A DNA stretch of 64,000 nucleotides from Flagellimonas amphidinii (GCF_013090115.1 NZ_JABFNN010000030.1:124001-188000), one strand, 5' to 3'. Numbered from the stretch's first letter, positions 35,177 through 43,509 are shown. Program-made: numbers and translations. The notes: generated by a model not told the origin, from the sequence alone.

Positions 35177-36250
35177 ATGAAATTATTTAAATTATTTAAT
35201 GTGGCTTTGCTATGCATGGCCTTAGCTATTGTGTCCTGTTCCGGTAAGGATGGGGCAGACGGAGAAGATGGAGAAAGCATAAAGGGAGATCCAGGTAATG
35301 ATGGCGATGACGGTCTTGCCTGCTGGGACCTTAATAATAACGGTTCAGGTGACATTACTGAAGGTGACGATAACGAAGACATCAATTTAGATGGTGTTGT
35401 GGATGCCTTGGATTGCCAAGGAGCCGATGGCGCCGATGGTGAAGATGGCGAAAACCGACCAAATGTTGATTTTTTCTTTCAGAATGGATTTAAAGATTAC
35501 GAAGGAACCCAAGATGTACAAATTAGTCAGTTTAGCTCTGAGAATGATGGATTTATCGGTATTACTGAAAATTTAGATCTGCCTATAACAAACTTATACT
35601 CTGTAATCAGATTTGATGGTTTGTCTGATATGGTTAATGGTGAGTTTGATACGGATATTGTGAGTTGTGGGGATGCCTATTCGGTAAATCAAGCGATTTT
35701 GTATTTGTATGCTGATGAATTGGCAATTACCGAACCAATTAACCAATTATATGTACATCTTGGATTTTATGGTCCCCAAGACCCTTTATTTGATGAAGCT
35801 ACTGCAACATGGGCAGCAGCCAATAGTGTAGAAGGCTGGTTTGGAGCTGGGGCATTGGGCGAATTTGTTGGGCCATTTACAGGAACAGATGATTATACGG
35901 TAAATCTTGGTATTTTTGCAAATTCTTCTCAAAAAATGGGATGGATTGCAATCCCGCTTCCACGAGATGTAGTATACAAATGGTTATGCGACGAAACGGA
36001 GTCTGCCAATAAAGGGATTCGTTTGAGACTAACTACGGATAGTGCTACTGGTTCAACTGGAATAAATTTTTATTCTAGTGAAGCTGATCAAGTTGACCTA
36101 AGACCGTTATTGGTAATTCAAACAGAAGAAGTTGATGCTGCTACGGAAAATGCGGGCAAAGGAAGTTTTGGCCAATCTTCTAAAAGTTGGAAAAACATGA
36201 CACAAGAAGAAAAAATGGCTCCTTTACATAAATTTCTTTCTTCAAAATAG
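35177..36250 (+). CDS. Acidic lipoprotein with collagen-like Gly-X-Y segments
   Basis: A 357-residue lipoprotein (lipobox IVSC, cysteine at about residue 21). Residues 22-45 and 83-92 are Gly-x-x repeats (GKDGADGEDGE, GADGADGEDGE) of collagen-like type. They flank an Asp/Asn-rich segment with DLNNNGSGD and DINLDGVVD, which resembles calcium-binding dockerin/EF-hand-like loops and has a pair of cysteines (ACWD, LDCQ). Residues 95-320 form a beta-rich domain that I cannot name. The protein is extremely acidic and probably surface-exposed. Function unknown; structural or adhesive is a guess. It is a single gene with its own -7 element and terminator. Confidence 0.78.
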   Translation: MKLFKLFNVALLCMALAIVSCSGKDGADGEDGESIKGDPGNDGDDGLACWDLNNNGSGDITEGDDNEDINLDGVVDALDCQGADGADGEDGENRPNVDFFFQNGFKDYEGTQDVQISQFSSENDGFIGITENLDLPITNLYSVIRFDGLSDMVNGEFDTDIVSCGDAYSVNQAILYLYADELAITEPINQLYVHLGFYGPQDPLFDEATATWAAANSVEGWFGAGALGEFVGPFTGTDDYTVNLGIFANSSQKMGWIAIPLPRDVVYKWLCDETESANKGIRLRLTTDSATGSTGINFYSSEADQVDLRPLLVIQTEEVDAATENAGKGSFGQSSKSWKNMTQEEKMAPLHKFLSSK

Positions 36251-36275
36251 TCTAGTAAGTTAATAATTGATTGTA

Positions 36276-36307
36276 GCCGCTATACCGTTTTGGTATGGCG
36301 GTTTTTT
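36276..36307 (+). terminator. Intrinsic terminator, rightward
   Basis: A 10-bp stem CCGCTATACC / GGTATGGCGG (36277-36286 with 36292-36301, one G-U pair) and a GTTTT loop, followed by six T. It terminates the acidic lipoprotein gene. Confidence 0.88.
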
Positions 36308-36310
36308 ATG

Positions 36311-36354
36311 TTCCAATATTTGGAATTAATCCATAAATTTGGAATAAATCCAAA
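36311..36354 (+). promoter_or_regulatory. Tandem palindromic operator before the radical SAM gene
   Basis: TTTGGA-ATAAA-TCCAAA (36338-36354) is a perfect 6-5-6 inverted repeat ending 1 bp before the ATG. A near-identical copy, TTTGGA-ATTAA-TCCATA (36319-36335), lies exactly 19 bp upstream, and TTCCAATATTTGGAA (36311-36325) adds a further overlapping half-site. The array suggests cooperative binding of a repressor; its identity is unknown. Confidence 0.5.
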
Positions 36355-36355
36355 A

Positions 36356-37429
36356 ATGCAATCAAAAAAAACAATTAAAGGAAGAGGGGCACAAAAGAAC
36401 ACGCCCAATAGGTTTTTACAACATGTTTATGAAATGCGGGAAGATTTTTTGGAGTTCTGTAGGCATGAAGGAGAGGAACCCGAAAGCAATAAGACGCAGT
36501 ATATACCTATATTTCCCAAGACCATTGTCAACAAAGTAGATAGCCCAGATGTTGGAATGTCATATTCCATGAATCCCTATCAAGGTTGTGAACACGGTTG
36601 TATTTATTGTTATGCCCGAAATGCACACGAATATTGGGGCTATAGTGCTGGGTTGGATTTTGAACGAAAGATTTTGATCAAAAAATCTGCCCCTCAATTG
36701 TTGGAAGCCAAAATAAAACATAAAAATTGGAAAGCACATACCATTGTCCTTTCTGGTAATACAGATTGTTACCAACCCGCAGAGCAAAAGTTTGAAATAA
36801 CAAGAAAATGCTTGGAAGTTTTCTTAAAATATAGGCATCCAGTGGGCATCATCACCAAAAATGCTCTTGTGCTTCGCGATTTGGATGTTCTAATGGAACT
36901 GAACAACCACCAGCTAGTTGGCATAAATATTTCTATAACCTCACTTTCAGAAAAAACACGGAGAATTTTAGAACCAAGGACAGCATCACTCAAAAAAAGA
37001 TTGAAGACCATACAGGTACTTTCAGAAAATAAAATACCTGTGAATGCTATGCTTGCACCCATGATACCGGGTATAAATAGTCACGAACTATTGAAATTGG
37101 CCAAAACTGTTGCCGATCATGGAGCACTTTCCTTTGGTTTTACTGTGGTACGGTTAAATGGGGCCATTGGTCAAATATTTACAGATTGGATCAAGAAAGC
37201 TATGCCAGATAGGGCAGAAAAAGTGTTGCATTTGATTCAAGATTGTCATGGAGGCTCTATTAACGATAGTAGATTTGGACTTCGGAATAGAGGGGAAGGT
37301 AAGATTGCAACACAAATTCATGATATGGCCAGATTGGCCAAGCAACGTTATTTTAAGGATAAGATCTTTCCCAAGCTTAACTATGACCTACACGAACAAT
37401 ATAAAGATGGACAGATGAAATTATTTTAG
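36356..37429 (+). CDS. PA0069-type radical SAM protein (SplB-related)
   Basis: A 357-residue protein from the ATG at 36356; the longer frame from 36290 would start inside the preceding terminator. The SAM-cluster motif is C-x3-C-x2-C in MNPYQGCEHGCIYCYARNAHE near residue 80. The following VLSGNTDCYQPAEQKFEITR and NISITSLSEKTRRILEPR segments are typical of the PA0069/Rv2578c family, which is related to spore photoproduct lyase and whose reaction is not established. The gene stands alone behind a tandem palindrome, which suggests tight regulation. Confidence 0.9.
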   Translation: MQSKKTIKGRGAQKNTPNRFLQHVYEMREDFLEFCRHEGEEPESNKTQYIPIFPKTIVNKVDSPDVGMSYSMNPYQGCEHGCIYCYARNAHEYWGYSAGLDFERKILIKKSAPQLLEAKIKHKNWKAHTIVLSGNTDCYQPAEQKFEITRKCLEVFLKYRHPVGIITKNALVLRDLDVLMELNNHQLVGINISITSLSEKTRRILEPRTASLKKRLKTIQVLSENKIPVNAMLAPMIPGINSHELLKLAKTVADHGALSFGFTVVRLNGAIGQIFTDWIKKAMPDRAEKVLHLIQDCHGGSINDSRFGLRNRGEGKIATQIHDMARLAKQRYFKDKIFPKLNYDLHEQYKDGQMKLF

Positions 37430-37440
37430 AGTAACAGTTC

Positions 37441-37557
37441 CCCTCTGGAGAGGGACCAGGGGTGTGTTTTCGTGATCAAGGAAGAGCCGGAAAATGTCGG
37501 GTGTTGGTGACACAACCCTGATTTCACTTCCCAAAATCTTTCCCTTCTCAAGAAGGG
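37441..37557. repeat. Intergenic repeat with hairpins at both ends (REP-like)
   Basis: The left end is a hairpin CCCTCT-GG-AGAGGG (37441-37454) and the right end CCCTTCT-CA-AGAAGGG (37542-37557), with about 87 bp between. It fills the gap between two convergent genes. The GC-rich ends differ from the AT-rich surroundings and resemble dispersed intergenic elements of flavobacterial genomes. It could also act as a bidirectional terminator, though it lacks T runs. Confidence 0.45.
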
Positions 37558-37571
37558 CGCTTTGAGCAGGA

Positions 37572-38228
37572 TTACGTTTTTTGTTTTTTAAACCCACTAG
37601 AAAACCGAAGCGTTACGCCAATGGCGGGGGTGTTGTATCGGCCAGGGGAATAGCCCGCTTGTTCAAAATCAAGTTTGTTCAATGCTTTTCCTGCATTAAA
37701 GCGGGTATAGGAAAGATAGATGCCGAATCTGCCAACACTTTCTTCGCTCAAAAATTCGTAACCGATAGATAAAGACCAGTAGTTGATGTTTTCCTTGGTT
37801 TCTTGATCAATTTCTAATCCATCAGAATCAGAATAGTCCCCTTTTGCTTTTACATTTCCAAAATGGTACTTGGGGATGATCACAAATTGTGATGTATCAT
37901 CATCGAAGATAAATTTGGGACCAATGCCTCCGACCCATGCAGAAAAATCCCTGTACAAACGAGAGCGAAAATCGATTTCCCCATCCCTGTCGAAATCATC
38001 AATGTCTTCATCTTCATCACCTCCAAAATAATAGCTGTAATTAACATCCAGAGCGATGAATTTATAGGATAATGGTTCTGCACCTACCGAAACATGGTAG
38101 TAAGACCACAAAGGTTCAAACTGTTCTTCAAAATGCCCGCCAATTTCTACATAGGCCTCTGGAGGTCTTAATTGGGCAGAGGAGAGAAAAAAGGAAAATA
38201 ATATAAAAAGGGTTGAGATTGATTTCAT
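37572..38228 (-). CDS. Outer-membrane beta-barrel-like hypothetical protein
   Basis: A 218-residue protein with a signal peptide (LFILFSFFLSSAQ). The mature part has alternating aromatic strands (WSYYHVSVGAE, FIALDVNYSYYFG, YWSLSIGYEF, FGIYLSYTRF, AIGVTLRFSSGF) typical of an eight-stranded barrel or porin-like protein, and an Asp-rich loop (DEDEDIDDFDRDGEID) that may bind calcium. I recognise no specific family. It is monocistronic, with a convergent neighbour across the REP-like element. Confidence 0.65.
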   Translation of the reverse strand: MKSISTLFILFSFFLSSAQLRPPEAYVEIGGHFEEQFEPLWSYYHVSVGAEPLSYKFIALDVNYSYYFGGDEDEDIDDFDRDGEIDFRSRLYRDFSAWVGGIGPKFIFDDDTSQFVIIPKYHFGNVKAKGDYSDSDGLEIDQETKENINYWSLSIGYEFLSEESVGRFGIYLSYTRFNAGKALNKLDFEQAGYSPGRYNTPAIGVTLRFSSGFKKQKT

Positions 38229-38384
38229 GCGGATATTTCATCAAAATTTGTGCCTAATCCGAGCATACTAGCGATTAGTTTCAATATTTTTAGAAAAGAT
38301 TGTCCAAGGCAAACTATATCTTTCGTCATATAGGCGTAAACAAAGTATAAACCAGTCTAGTTAAAAGGACATAAAACAAAACCA

Positions 38385-38738
38385 ATGAGCAATTTTTTGT
38401 ATTTATTTAGAGGAGGGGACGATGCCTACGATAAACTGTCCCAAGAAGAAAAACAGGCCCATATGCAACTCTGGGGAGAGTGGATGGGAGGTTTGCAGGA
38501 AAAGGGCAAACTTTTGGACGGACTTCCTTTGGACAGAGATGGAAAGGTGGTACGTGATCGAGGAGCAGTGGTCACTAATGGACCTTTCGCGGAAGGGGCA
38601 GAAATGGTTGGTGGTTATTTGATTGTTTCTGCAAATGACCTTGATGAAGCTGTTGAAATTTCTAAAGGATGCCCCATATTTGATTATGACGGAGCTTTTG
38701 TTGAGGTTCGGGAAATACTTAGTATGGAGGAGCATTAA
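38385..38738 (+). CDS. YCII-related (DGPF family) protein
   Basis: A 117-residue cytoplasmic protein of the YCII/DGPF ferredoxin-like fold. It begins MSNFLYLFRGGDDAY. The VTNGPFAEGAEMVGGYLIV segment corresponds to the DGPF motif (here N-G-P-F), and the DLDEAVEISKGCP helix is typical. DGPF genes sit next to ECF42 sigma factor genes in many bacteria, and the next gene here (116 bp away, same strand) is such a sigma factor. The function of DGPF proteins is unknown. The gap to the sigma gene contains a long inverted repeat. Confidence 0.85.
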   Translation: MSNFLYLFRGGDDAYDKLSQEEKQAHMQLWGEWMGGLQEKGKLLDGLPLDRDGKVVRDRGAVVTNGPFAEGAEMVGGYLIVSANDLDEAVEISKGCPIFDYDGAFVEVREILSMEEH

Positions 38739-38765
38739 AAGCAGAATTAAAAAAACAAAAGGTAT

Positions 38766-38840
38766 AATGTCATTTCGAGGGGGACCAGAAATCTAAAATC
38801 ACAAATAACAGGATTTCTCACCTATCTTCGAAATGACATT
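38766..38840. repeat. 75-bp inverted-repeat element (TGTCATTTCGA type)
   Basis: Perfect 13-bp outer arms AATGTCATTTCGA (38766-38778) and TCGAAATGACATT (38828-38840) enclose a second perfect 7-bp pair, AGAAATC / GATTTCT (38787-38793 with 38812-38818), so the whole element folds into one long hairpin. I know this arm sequence as a frequent dispersed intergenic repeat in Bacteroidetes; copy number here cannot be judged from one window. It sits between the DGPF and ECF42 genes. Confidence 0.7.
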
Positions 38841-38854
38841 GCTGTAGAGGGGCA

Positions 38855-40117
38855 ATGGGAAGCAATTTGAATCAAACCATAGACCACCTATTCCGAAATG
38901 AATACGGAAAAGTGATTTCAATTTTGACCCATAAGTTTGGGACCTCTTACTTGGAACAAATTGAAGATGTGACCCAAGATACCTTTATTAAGGCCATGCA
39001 GGTTTGGGCTTATAAATCGGTTCCTGACAATCCAACTGCTTGGTTGTATCGCGTAGCCAAAAACGCATTGATAGATGTACTCCGGAGGGACAAAAAGATA
39101 AGTTTTTTGGAGCAGGAACAATCAATCCCAATTGAAACTACTGAAAATGAAGATGAAGAAGATTCCACTATGGACGATACTATTTCAGATAGCCAATTAA
39201 AGATGATTTTTGCTTGTTGCCATCCCGGATTGTCCCAAGAACATCAAATTATATTGAGTTTGAAACTCATCGGGGGATTCAGCAATAAGGAATTGGCAGA
39301 AGCTTTGCTAAAAAAAGAAGAGGCAGTGGCTAAATCCTTCACTCGGGCCAAAAAAAAATTCCGCAATGAGGTGCAAATGTTGCAGATTCCGGTTCAGATG
39401 GGATTGCAATCGCGTTTATTCAGGGTACTGCAAGTAATTTATTTGATGTTCACAGAGGGCTATGCCGCCACATCGGGTTCCCATATCCTAAAAAAGGACA
39501 TTTGTTATGAAGCCTTGCGATTGGCTTTGCTGTTACAAGAAAACAAATATTGCAAGCACCCTAATTTGGATGCACTCATTGCCCTAATTTGTTTTCATGC
39601 TGCACGTTTTGATGCTCGATTGGACGACAATGGGGAATTAGTGACCTTGGAACATCAGAATCGCTCCAAATACAATCAACAACTGATCAATATAGGCATA
39701 GAACATTTGGAGAACGCAGGTACCGAAGATGGAATGCCCTCCAATTACCATTTAGAAGCGGCCAGATCCTATTACCACAGCAGAGCAAGTAGTTTTGAAG
39801 AAACCGACTGGAAGAGCATCTTGTATTTATACGATACCCAACTTCGATTGCAATACTCACCAATGGTTGCCCTAAACCGCATAATTCCCTTTGCCCAAAT
39901 CCATGGAGCTCAAAAAGCACTGGGTGAATTGAAGAGCTTGACCCAAAAATCAGATTTCAGCAATACCAGTTTGTATTATGCCATAAAGGCTGAACTGCTA
40001 TTGGAAACCAACGATAGTATGAAGCATTACACAGCAACATTGCAAAAGGCCATAGACTTATCTGAAAACGAATTGGTAAAAAGGCATTTGACCAAGAAAA
40101 TGACCTTAACGAGTTAA
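38855..40117 (+). CDS. RNA polymerase sigma factor, ECF42-like, with C-terminal TPR-like extension
   Basis: A 420-residue sigma factor. Region 2 lies in about residues 12-75 (VTQDTFIKAMQVWAYKSVPDNPTAWLYRVAKN) and region 4 in about 110-170 (SLKLIGGFSNKELAEALLKKEEAVAKSFTRAKKKF). A helical extension of about 230 residues resembling TPRs follows. This layout, together with a neighbouring DGPF/YCII gene, defines the ECF42 group. That group has no anti-sigma factor; its extension is thought to be needed for activity. Targets usually include the DGPF gene itself. The stop overlaps that of the convergent Gfo/Idh/MocA gene by 4 bp. Confidence 0.9.
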   Translation: MGSNLNQTIDHLFRNEYGKVISILTHKFGTSYLEQIEDVTQDTFIKAMQVWAYKSVPDNPTAWLYRVAKNALIDVLRRDKKISFLEQEQSIPIETTENEDEEDSTMDDTISDSQLKMIFACCHPGLSQEHQIILSLKLIGGFSNKELAEALLKKEEAVAKSFTRAKKKFRNEVQMLQIPVQMGLQSRLFRVLQVIYLMFTEGYAATSGSHILKKDICYEALRLALLLQENKYCKHPNLDALIALICFHAARFDARLDDNGELVTLEHQNRSKYNQQLINIGIEHLENAGTEDGMPSNYHLEAARSYYHSRASSFEETDWKSILYLYDTQLRLQYSPMVALNRIIPFAQIHGAQKALGELKSLTQKSDFSNTSLYYAIKAELLLETNDSMKHYTATLQKAIDLSENELVKRHLTKKMTLTS

Positions 40118-41538
40118 GACAACTCCCATCCAGGTCTATAATCCCGAGTTACCCATTCATTGGCTTTATCGTAATTGGTGATTTTCATATTTTCTCCATC
40201 CCAGAGCAGTTTACGTCTTCCAGGATATTCATAAGGAGCCCAGTCACCTGGTTTTTTACCTTCTTTCAATACTTTGTATTGATATGCTTTTACGGCAAGA
40301 TTCCCCATAAGCACTGTTTCGGTTAACGGACCTGCCTTGGCGAAGTTCGAAGAAGTTTCTGCTCCGTTAAGGCACCCGTCTACAAAATTGGCAATATGTC
40401 CGTCCATGCTTCCGGGTACCCTTGGGTACTTAGGTTCAGGAGATTTGTACAAAGACATCATTTCTGAGGGCAATAAACGAGCATTTCTGGAATACGTATC
40501 ACAAACCAAAGTGCCCCTATCTCCATACATGATGGTTCCACCACCTCCGTCTCCAAGAGCTTCATCATCCTTGAGCTCATCTGGAATGTCAGGTTTTAGA
40601 CCACCATCATACCAATTTAGTTGGATGTCTCCATGGTGTTCATGATTAAATTTCAGGTGTATTTTGGAGGAAGGAGGACAAGAAGGACTGTAATCCGCTT
40701 CAACAAAATCGCCCACCCAAACCGTTGTGCAGCTAGCTTCGGCTTCGGTTGGATAGCCTAAATCCAATACACTAAAAGGGGTTTCCATAATATGACAACC
40801 CATATCACCTAGCGCTCCGGTTCCAAAATCCCACCAACCTCGCCATTTAAATGGAAGATAAGCGGCATTATAATCCCTCATGGCGGCAGGACCCAACCAA
40901 AGATCCCAATCCAATCCTTTAGGGATTCGTTGTTTTTCCGAAGGAACAGGAACTCCTTGTGGCCAAACGGGGCGGTTGGTCCAACATTCTATAGTATGTA
41001 TTTTTCCGATAATGCCAGATTCTACCCACTCACGGGCAATACGGCTATCATCGCTGGAAGCCCCCTGATTGCCCATTTGGGTTACAATACCATTTTCGGC
41101 GGCAACTTTGGTCATCAACCGTGCTTCATGGATATTATGGGTCAAAGGCTTTTCAACATAAGCATGTTTCTTTTCCCGCATAAAAGGCAAAGCAATGGTA
41201 GCGTGCATATGGTCTGGTGTAGCAACCATAATGGCATCAATATCTTTTAGGTGCTTATCATAAACTTTCCTAAAATCTTTATAGCGTTTTACATCTGGAA
41301 AAAGCTCATAAGTACTTTGGGCGCGTCTGTCATCAACATCACAAAATGAGACAAATTTTACCCGTTCAGTGGCGGCAAGACCTTTAATAACGCCTTGACC
41401 ACGCCCACCTACTCCAAAGGCCCCAACATAAAGTGTATCACTGGGGGGAACATGGGTTTTACCTAAAACATGACTTGGTACAATTGAAAAAGCGGCAGAT
41501 GCAGCCGCAGCATTTTTGAGGAACTTTCTTCTTTGCAT
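40114..41538 (-). CDS. Gfo/Idh/MocA family oxidoreductase with Tat signal
   Basis: A 474-residue periplasmic dehydrogenase with a twin-arginine signal (MQRRKFLKNAAAASAAFS). The Rossmann region is GAFGVGGRGQGVIKGL, and the catalytic lysine motif is the EKP in HAYVEKPLTHN. The C-terminal domain contains ALGDMGCHIMETPF, typical of secreted Bacteroidetes members linked to oxidation of glycosides or inositols. It is a distant paralogue of the protein at 21742-23166, which has QKP in place of EKP. No cognate hydrolase gene is adjacent here, so the substrate is open. Confidence 0.9.
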   Translation of the reverse strand: MQRRKFLKNAAAASAAFSIVPSHVLGKTHVPPSDTLYVGAFGVGGRGQGVIKGLAATERVKFVSFCDVDDRRAQSTYELFPDVKRYKDFRKVYDKHLKDIDAIMVATPDHMHATIALPFMREKKHAYVEKPLTHNIHEARLMTKVAAENGIVTQMGNQGASSDDSRIAREWVESGIIGKIHTIECWTNRPVWPQGVPVPSEKQRIPKGLDWDLWLGPAAMRDYNAAYLPFKWRGWWDFGTGALGDMGCHIMETPFSVLDLGYPTEAEASCTTVWVGDFVEADYSPSCPPSSKIHLKFNHEHHGDIQLNWYDGGLKPDIPDELKDDEALGDGGGGTIMYGDRGTLVCDTYSRNARLLPSEMMSLYKSPEPKYPRVPGSMDGHIANFVDGCLNGAETSSNFAKAGPLTETVLMGNLAVKAYQYKVLKEGKKPGDWAPYEYPGRRKLLWDGENMKITNYDKANEWVTRDYRPGWELS

Positions 41539-41592
41539 TTTGGTTTGATTAGTTGGAGCATTGAAGATATGAAAAAATGTAAAGCAAGACTG

Positions 41593-42255
41593 TTAACGTT
41601 CTCCATTCCATTCCCCATAAAATTGGGTTAGGTACTCCAACATAAATAGATGTCTTTCTTGGGCAAGTCTTTTACCGGTTTCCGTATTCATTTGGTCTTT
41701 CAACAATAACAGCTTTTCATAAAAATGGTTGATGGTAGGTGCATTGGATTTTTTGTATGCTTCTTTGGACAGATTAAGGCTTGGAGCAATATCCGGATCA
41801 TAAAGAGGTCTATTTTTAAAACCCCCATAGTTGAAGGTTCGTGCAATGCCAATTGCCCCAATGGCATCTAACCGGTCGGCATCTTGCACTACTTTCATTT
41901 CCAAAGAAGAAAAGGGAGCCTCCCCATTTTCCAAACTATTTTTAAAGGACATATGTTGGATGATGTTCACCACGTGTTCAACGATTTTAGCATCGACCTT
42001 TTTTGTTGTTAGAAATGCTCTTGCGGTATTGGGTCCCACTGTTTCATCTCCATTATGAAATTTTGCATCGGCAACATCATGCAAGATGGCTGCTAATTGT
42101 ACGATAAGGGGATCAACTTCTTCGTGTTGGGCAATTAATTTTGAAGTGTTGAGTACCCGTTCTGTGTGAAACCAATCATGACCGCCCTCAGCGTTTTGAA
42201 GTTTTTCTTTTACAAAGGCAATGGTTTGTGCTATGAGTTGCTCTTGATTCATCAT
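41593..42255 (-). CDS. HD domain phosphohydrolase
   Basis: A 220-residue cytoplasmic protein with an HD-type metal-binding core: H in GGHDWFHTERVL, HD in LAAILHDVADAKFH, and the downstream acidic DADRLDAIGAIGIAR motif. This matches the YedJ/uncharacterised phosphohydrolase group, which may act on nucleotides. The start is the ATG at 42255 (42252 is a second ATG); the longer frame to 42300 would run into plsC. It begins 1 bp after the plsC stop and is clearly cotranscribed with it. Confidence 0.9.
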   Translation of the reverse strand: MMNQEQLIAQTIAFVKEKLQNAEGGHDWFHTERVLNTSKLIAQHEEVDPLIVQLAAILHDVADAKFHNGDETVGPNTARAFLTTKKVDAKIVEHVVNIIQHMSFKNSLENGEAPFSSLEMKVVQDADRLDAIGAIGIARTFNYGGFKNRPLYDPDIAPSLNLSKEAYKKSNAPTINHFYEKLLLLKDQMNTETGKRLAQERHLFMLEYLTQFYGEWNGER

Positions 42256-42256
42256 A

Positions 42257-42988
42257 TTAGGGAATGATATCCTTTTTGATTTGTTCCTCCAATTTAGCAA
42301 TCAAAGCAGTGATATCACCTTTGTTTTCAATTGGTGGGTGCACCTTATATTTGATATGAGTGCCCAATCCCATGGGGAATTTTCCATACCGAAGAATTTT
42401 CCAGGAATTGTTGATGCTTATGGGAACCAGTAAGGCAGATGGGGCCTTCGACATTAAAACTTTGAGTCCCGTGGTTCTAAAATCCTTGGGGACTCCATTT
42501 CTACTTCGTGTACCTTCAGGGAAAATAACGGCACTTCTGTTGTTCTGTTCAATATAACTTCCCAATTGTTCTAATGCAGCAATAGATTGCTTGGGGTCTT
42601 TTCTGTCAATAAGGGCCGACCCACCATGTCTTAAATTAAACGATACGCTAGGAATACCTTTTCCCAATTCAATCTTGCTCACAAACTTTGGATGATGTTT
42701 TCTCATATACCAGATAATGGGAGGGATATCGTACATGCTTTGGTGGTTGGTCACTATGATCAAAGGCCTATCCGAAGGAATTTGATGTGGATTGGTAAAT
42801 GAGTATCGAGTTCCCAAAATATTGGTGCACCGCATAATGAACCAGTTAAGAATGGCAACACTTTGCTTATGGGCATTATATCCCAAAACTTTTAGACAAA
42901 ACCATTGAATGGGATGAAATATCACCAAAGTCAATCCGAAGCAGATGAAAAAGAGTACAGTAAATGGATAGGAGAGTAGTTTTAGCAC
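42257..42988 (-). CDS. plsC: 1-acyl-sn-glycerol-3-phosphate acyltransferase
   Basis: A 243-residue membrane-associated enzyme that acylates lysophosphatidic acid to phosphatidic acid. Motif I is NHQSMYD (N-H-x4-D), motif III is FPEGTRSRNG, and an N-terminal hydrophobic helix (LLSYPFTVLFFICFGLTLV) anchors it. I use the GTG at 42988, preceded by AAGGA 7 bp upstream. The longer frame to 43042 starts with TTG inside a terminator stem and is unlikely. It shares a message with the HD hydrolase gene downstream. Confidence 0.92.
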   Translation of the reverse strand: MLKLLSYPFTVLFFICFGLTLVIFHPIQWFCLKVLGYNAHKQSVAILNWFIMRCTNILGTRYSFTNPHQIPSDRPLIIVTNHQSMYDIPPIIWYMRKHHPKFVSKIELGKGIPSVSFNLRHGGSALIDRKDPKQSIAALEQLGSYIEQNNRSAVIFPEGTRSRNGVPKDFRTTGLKVLMSKAPSALLVPISINNSWKILRYGKFPMGLGTHIKYKVHPPIENKGDITALIAKLEEQIKKDIIP

Positions 42989-43021
42989 AGTTATATCCTT
43001 TTGAAATAGTAACGTAGTTGT

Positions 43022-43050
43022 AAAAATAAAAAACCACCCCAAAGGGGTGG
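43022..43050 (-). terminator. Intrinsic terminator after the bacilliredoxin gene
   Basis: Perfect 7-bp stem CCACCCC / GGGGTGG (43034-43040 with 43044-43050) and an AAA loop. A-rich sequence on the left gives a T run for leftward transcripts, and CTATTTTTTT on the right (43052-43061) would allow rightward use too. It ends the bacilliredoxin transcript ahead of plsC. Confidence 0.88.
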
Positions 43051-43076
43051 CCTATTTTTTTCAGCAAAATGAAGCA

Positions 43077-43487
43077 TTAACAAAATTCGTTATACGCTTC
43101 TGTTAAATTTTCAGCAATGAGTTCTGCTGGTCTACCTTCTATGTGGTGTCTTTCGATCATGTGAACCAATTCTCCATCTTTAAAAAGTGCCATGCTTGGA
43201 GACGAAGGAGGAAATGGAACCATATGATTTCTTGCAGTTTCTACAGCTTCCATATCCACACCGGCAAAAACAGTCACTAAATGATCTGGTTTTTTTCCGT
43301 TCTGTAAACTCAATTTGGCAGCTGGTCGTGCATTGGCAGCGGCGCATCCACAAACAGAATTTACCACTACTAAAGTAGTGCCGTCTTGTTTTAAGGCGTT
43401 TTCTACCGCCTCACTTGTATATAACTCTTCAAACCCTGCAGAAGCCAAGTCCTGTCTCATGGGTTTTACTAATTCTTCTGGATACAT
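43077..43487 (-). CDS. BrxA/BrxB family bacilliredoxin
   Basis: A 136-residue cytoplasmic thioredoxin-fold protein of the YphP/YqiW family. The redox motif CGC lies in NSVCGCAAANARPA near residue 47. MYPEELVKPMRQDL at the start and the PPSSPSMALFKDGELVHMIERH region are family signatures. In Bacillus these proteins remove bacillithiol from S-bacillithiolated proteins. Whether this organism uses bacillithiol is not shown here, though Bacteroidetes often do. It is a single gene with an exact -7 element upstream and a terminator downstream. Confidence 0.92.
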   Translation of the reverse strand: MYPEELVKPMRQDLASAGFEELYTSEAVENALKQDGTTLVVVNSVCGCAAANARPAAKLSLQNGKKPDHLVTVFAGVDMEAVETARNHMVPFPPSSPSMALFKDGELVHMIERHHIEGRPAELIAENLTEAYNEFC

Positions 43488-43509
43488 AGTCTATTTTTTA
43501 TTCGGGTTT

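Noticed and set aside
36290..36355. Upstream extension of the radical SAM gene
   Set aside because: It would start inside the stem of the preceding terminator and run through the palindromic operator; the ATG at 36356 fits the family length.
42989..43042. Upstream extension of plsC
   Set aside because: It begins with TTG inside the bacilliredoxin terminator; the GTG at 42988 has a ribosome-binding-like AAGGA and the right N-terminus.
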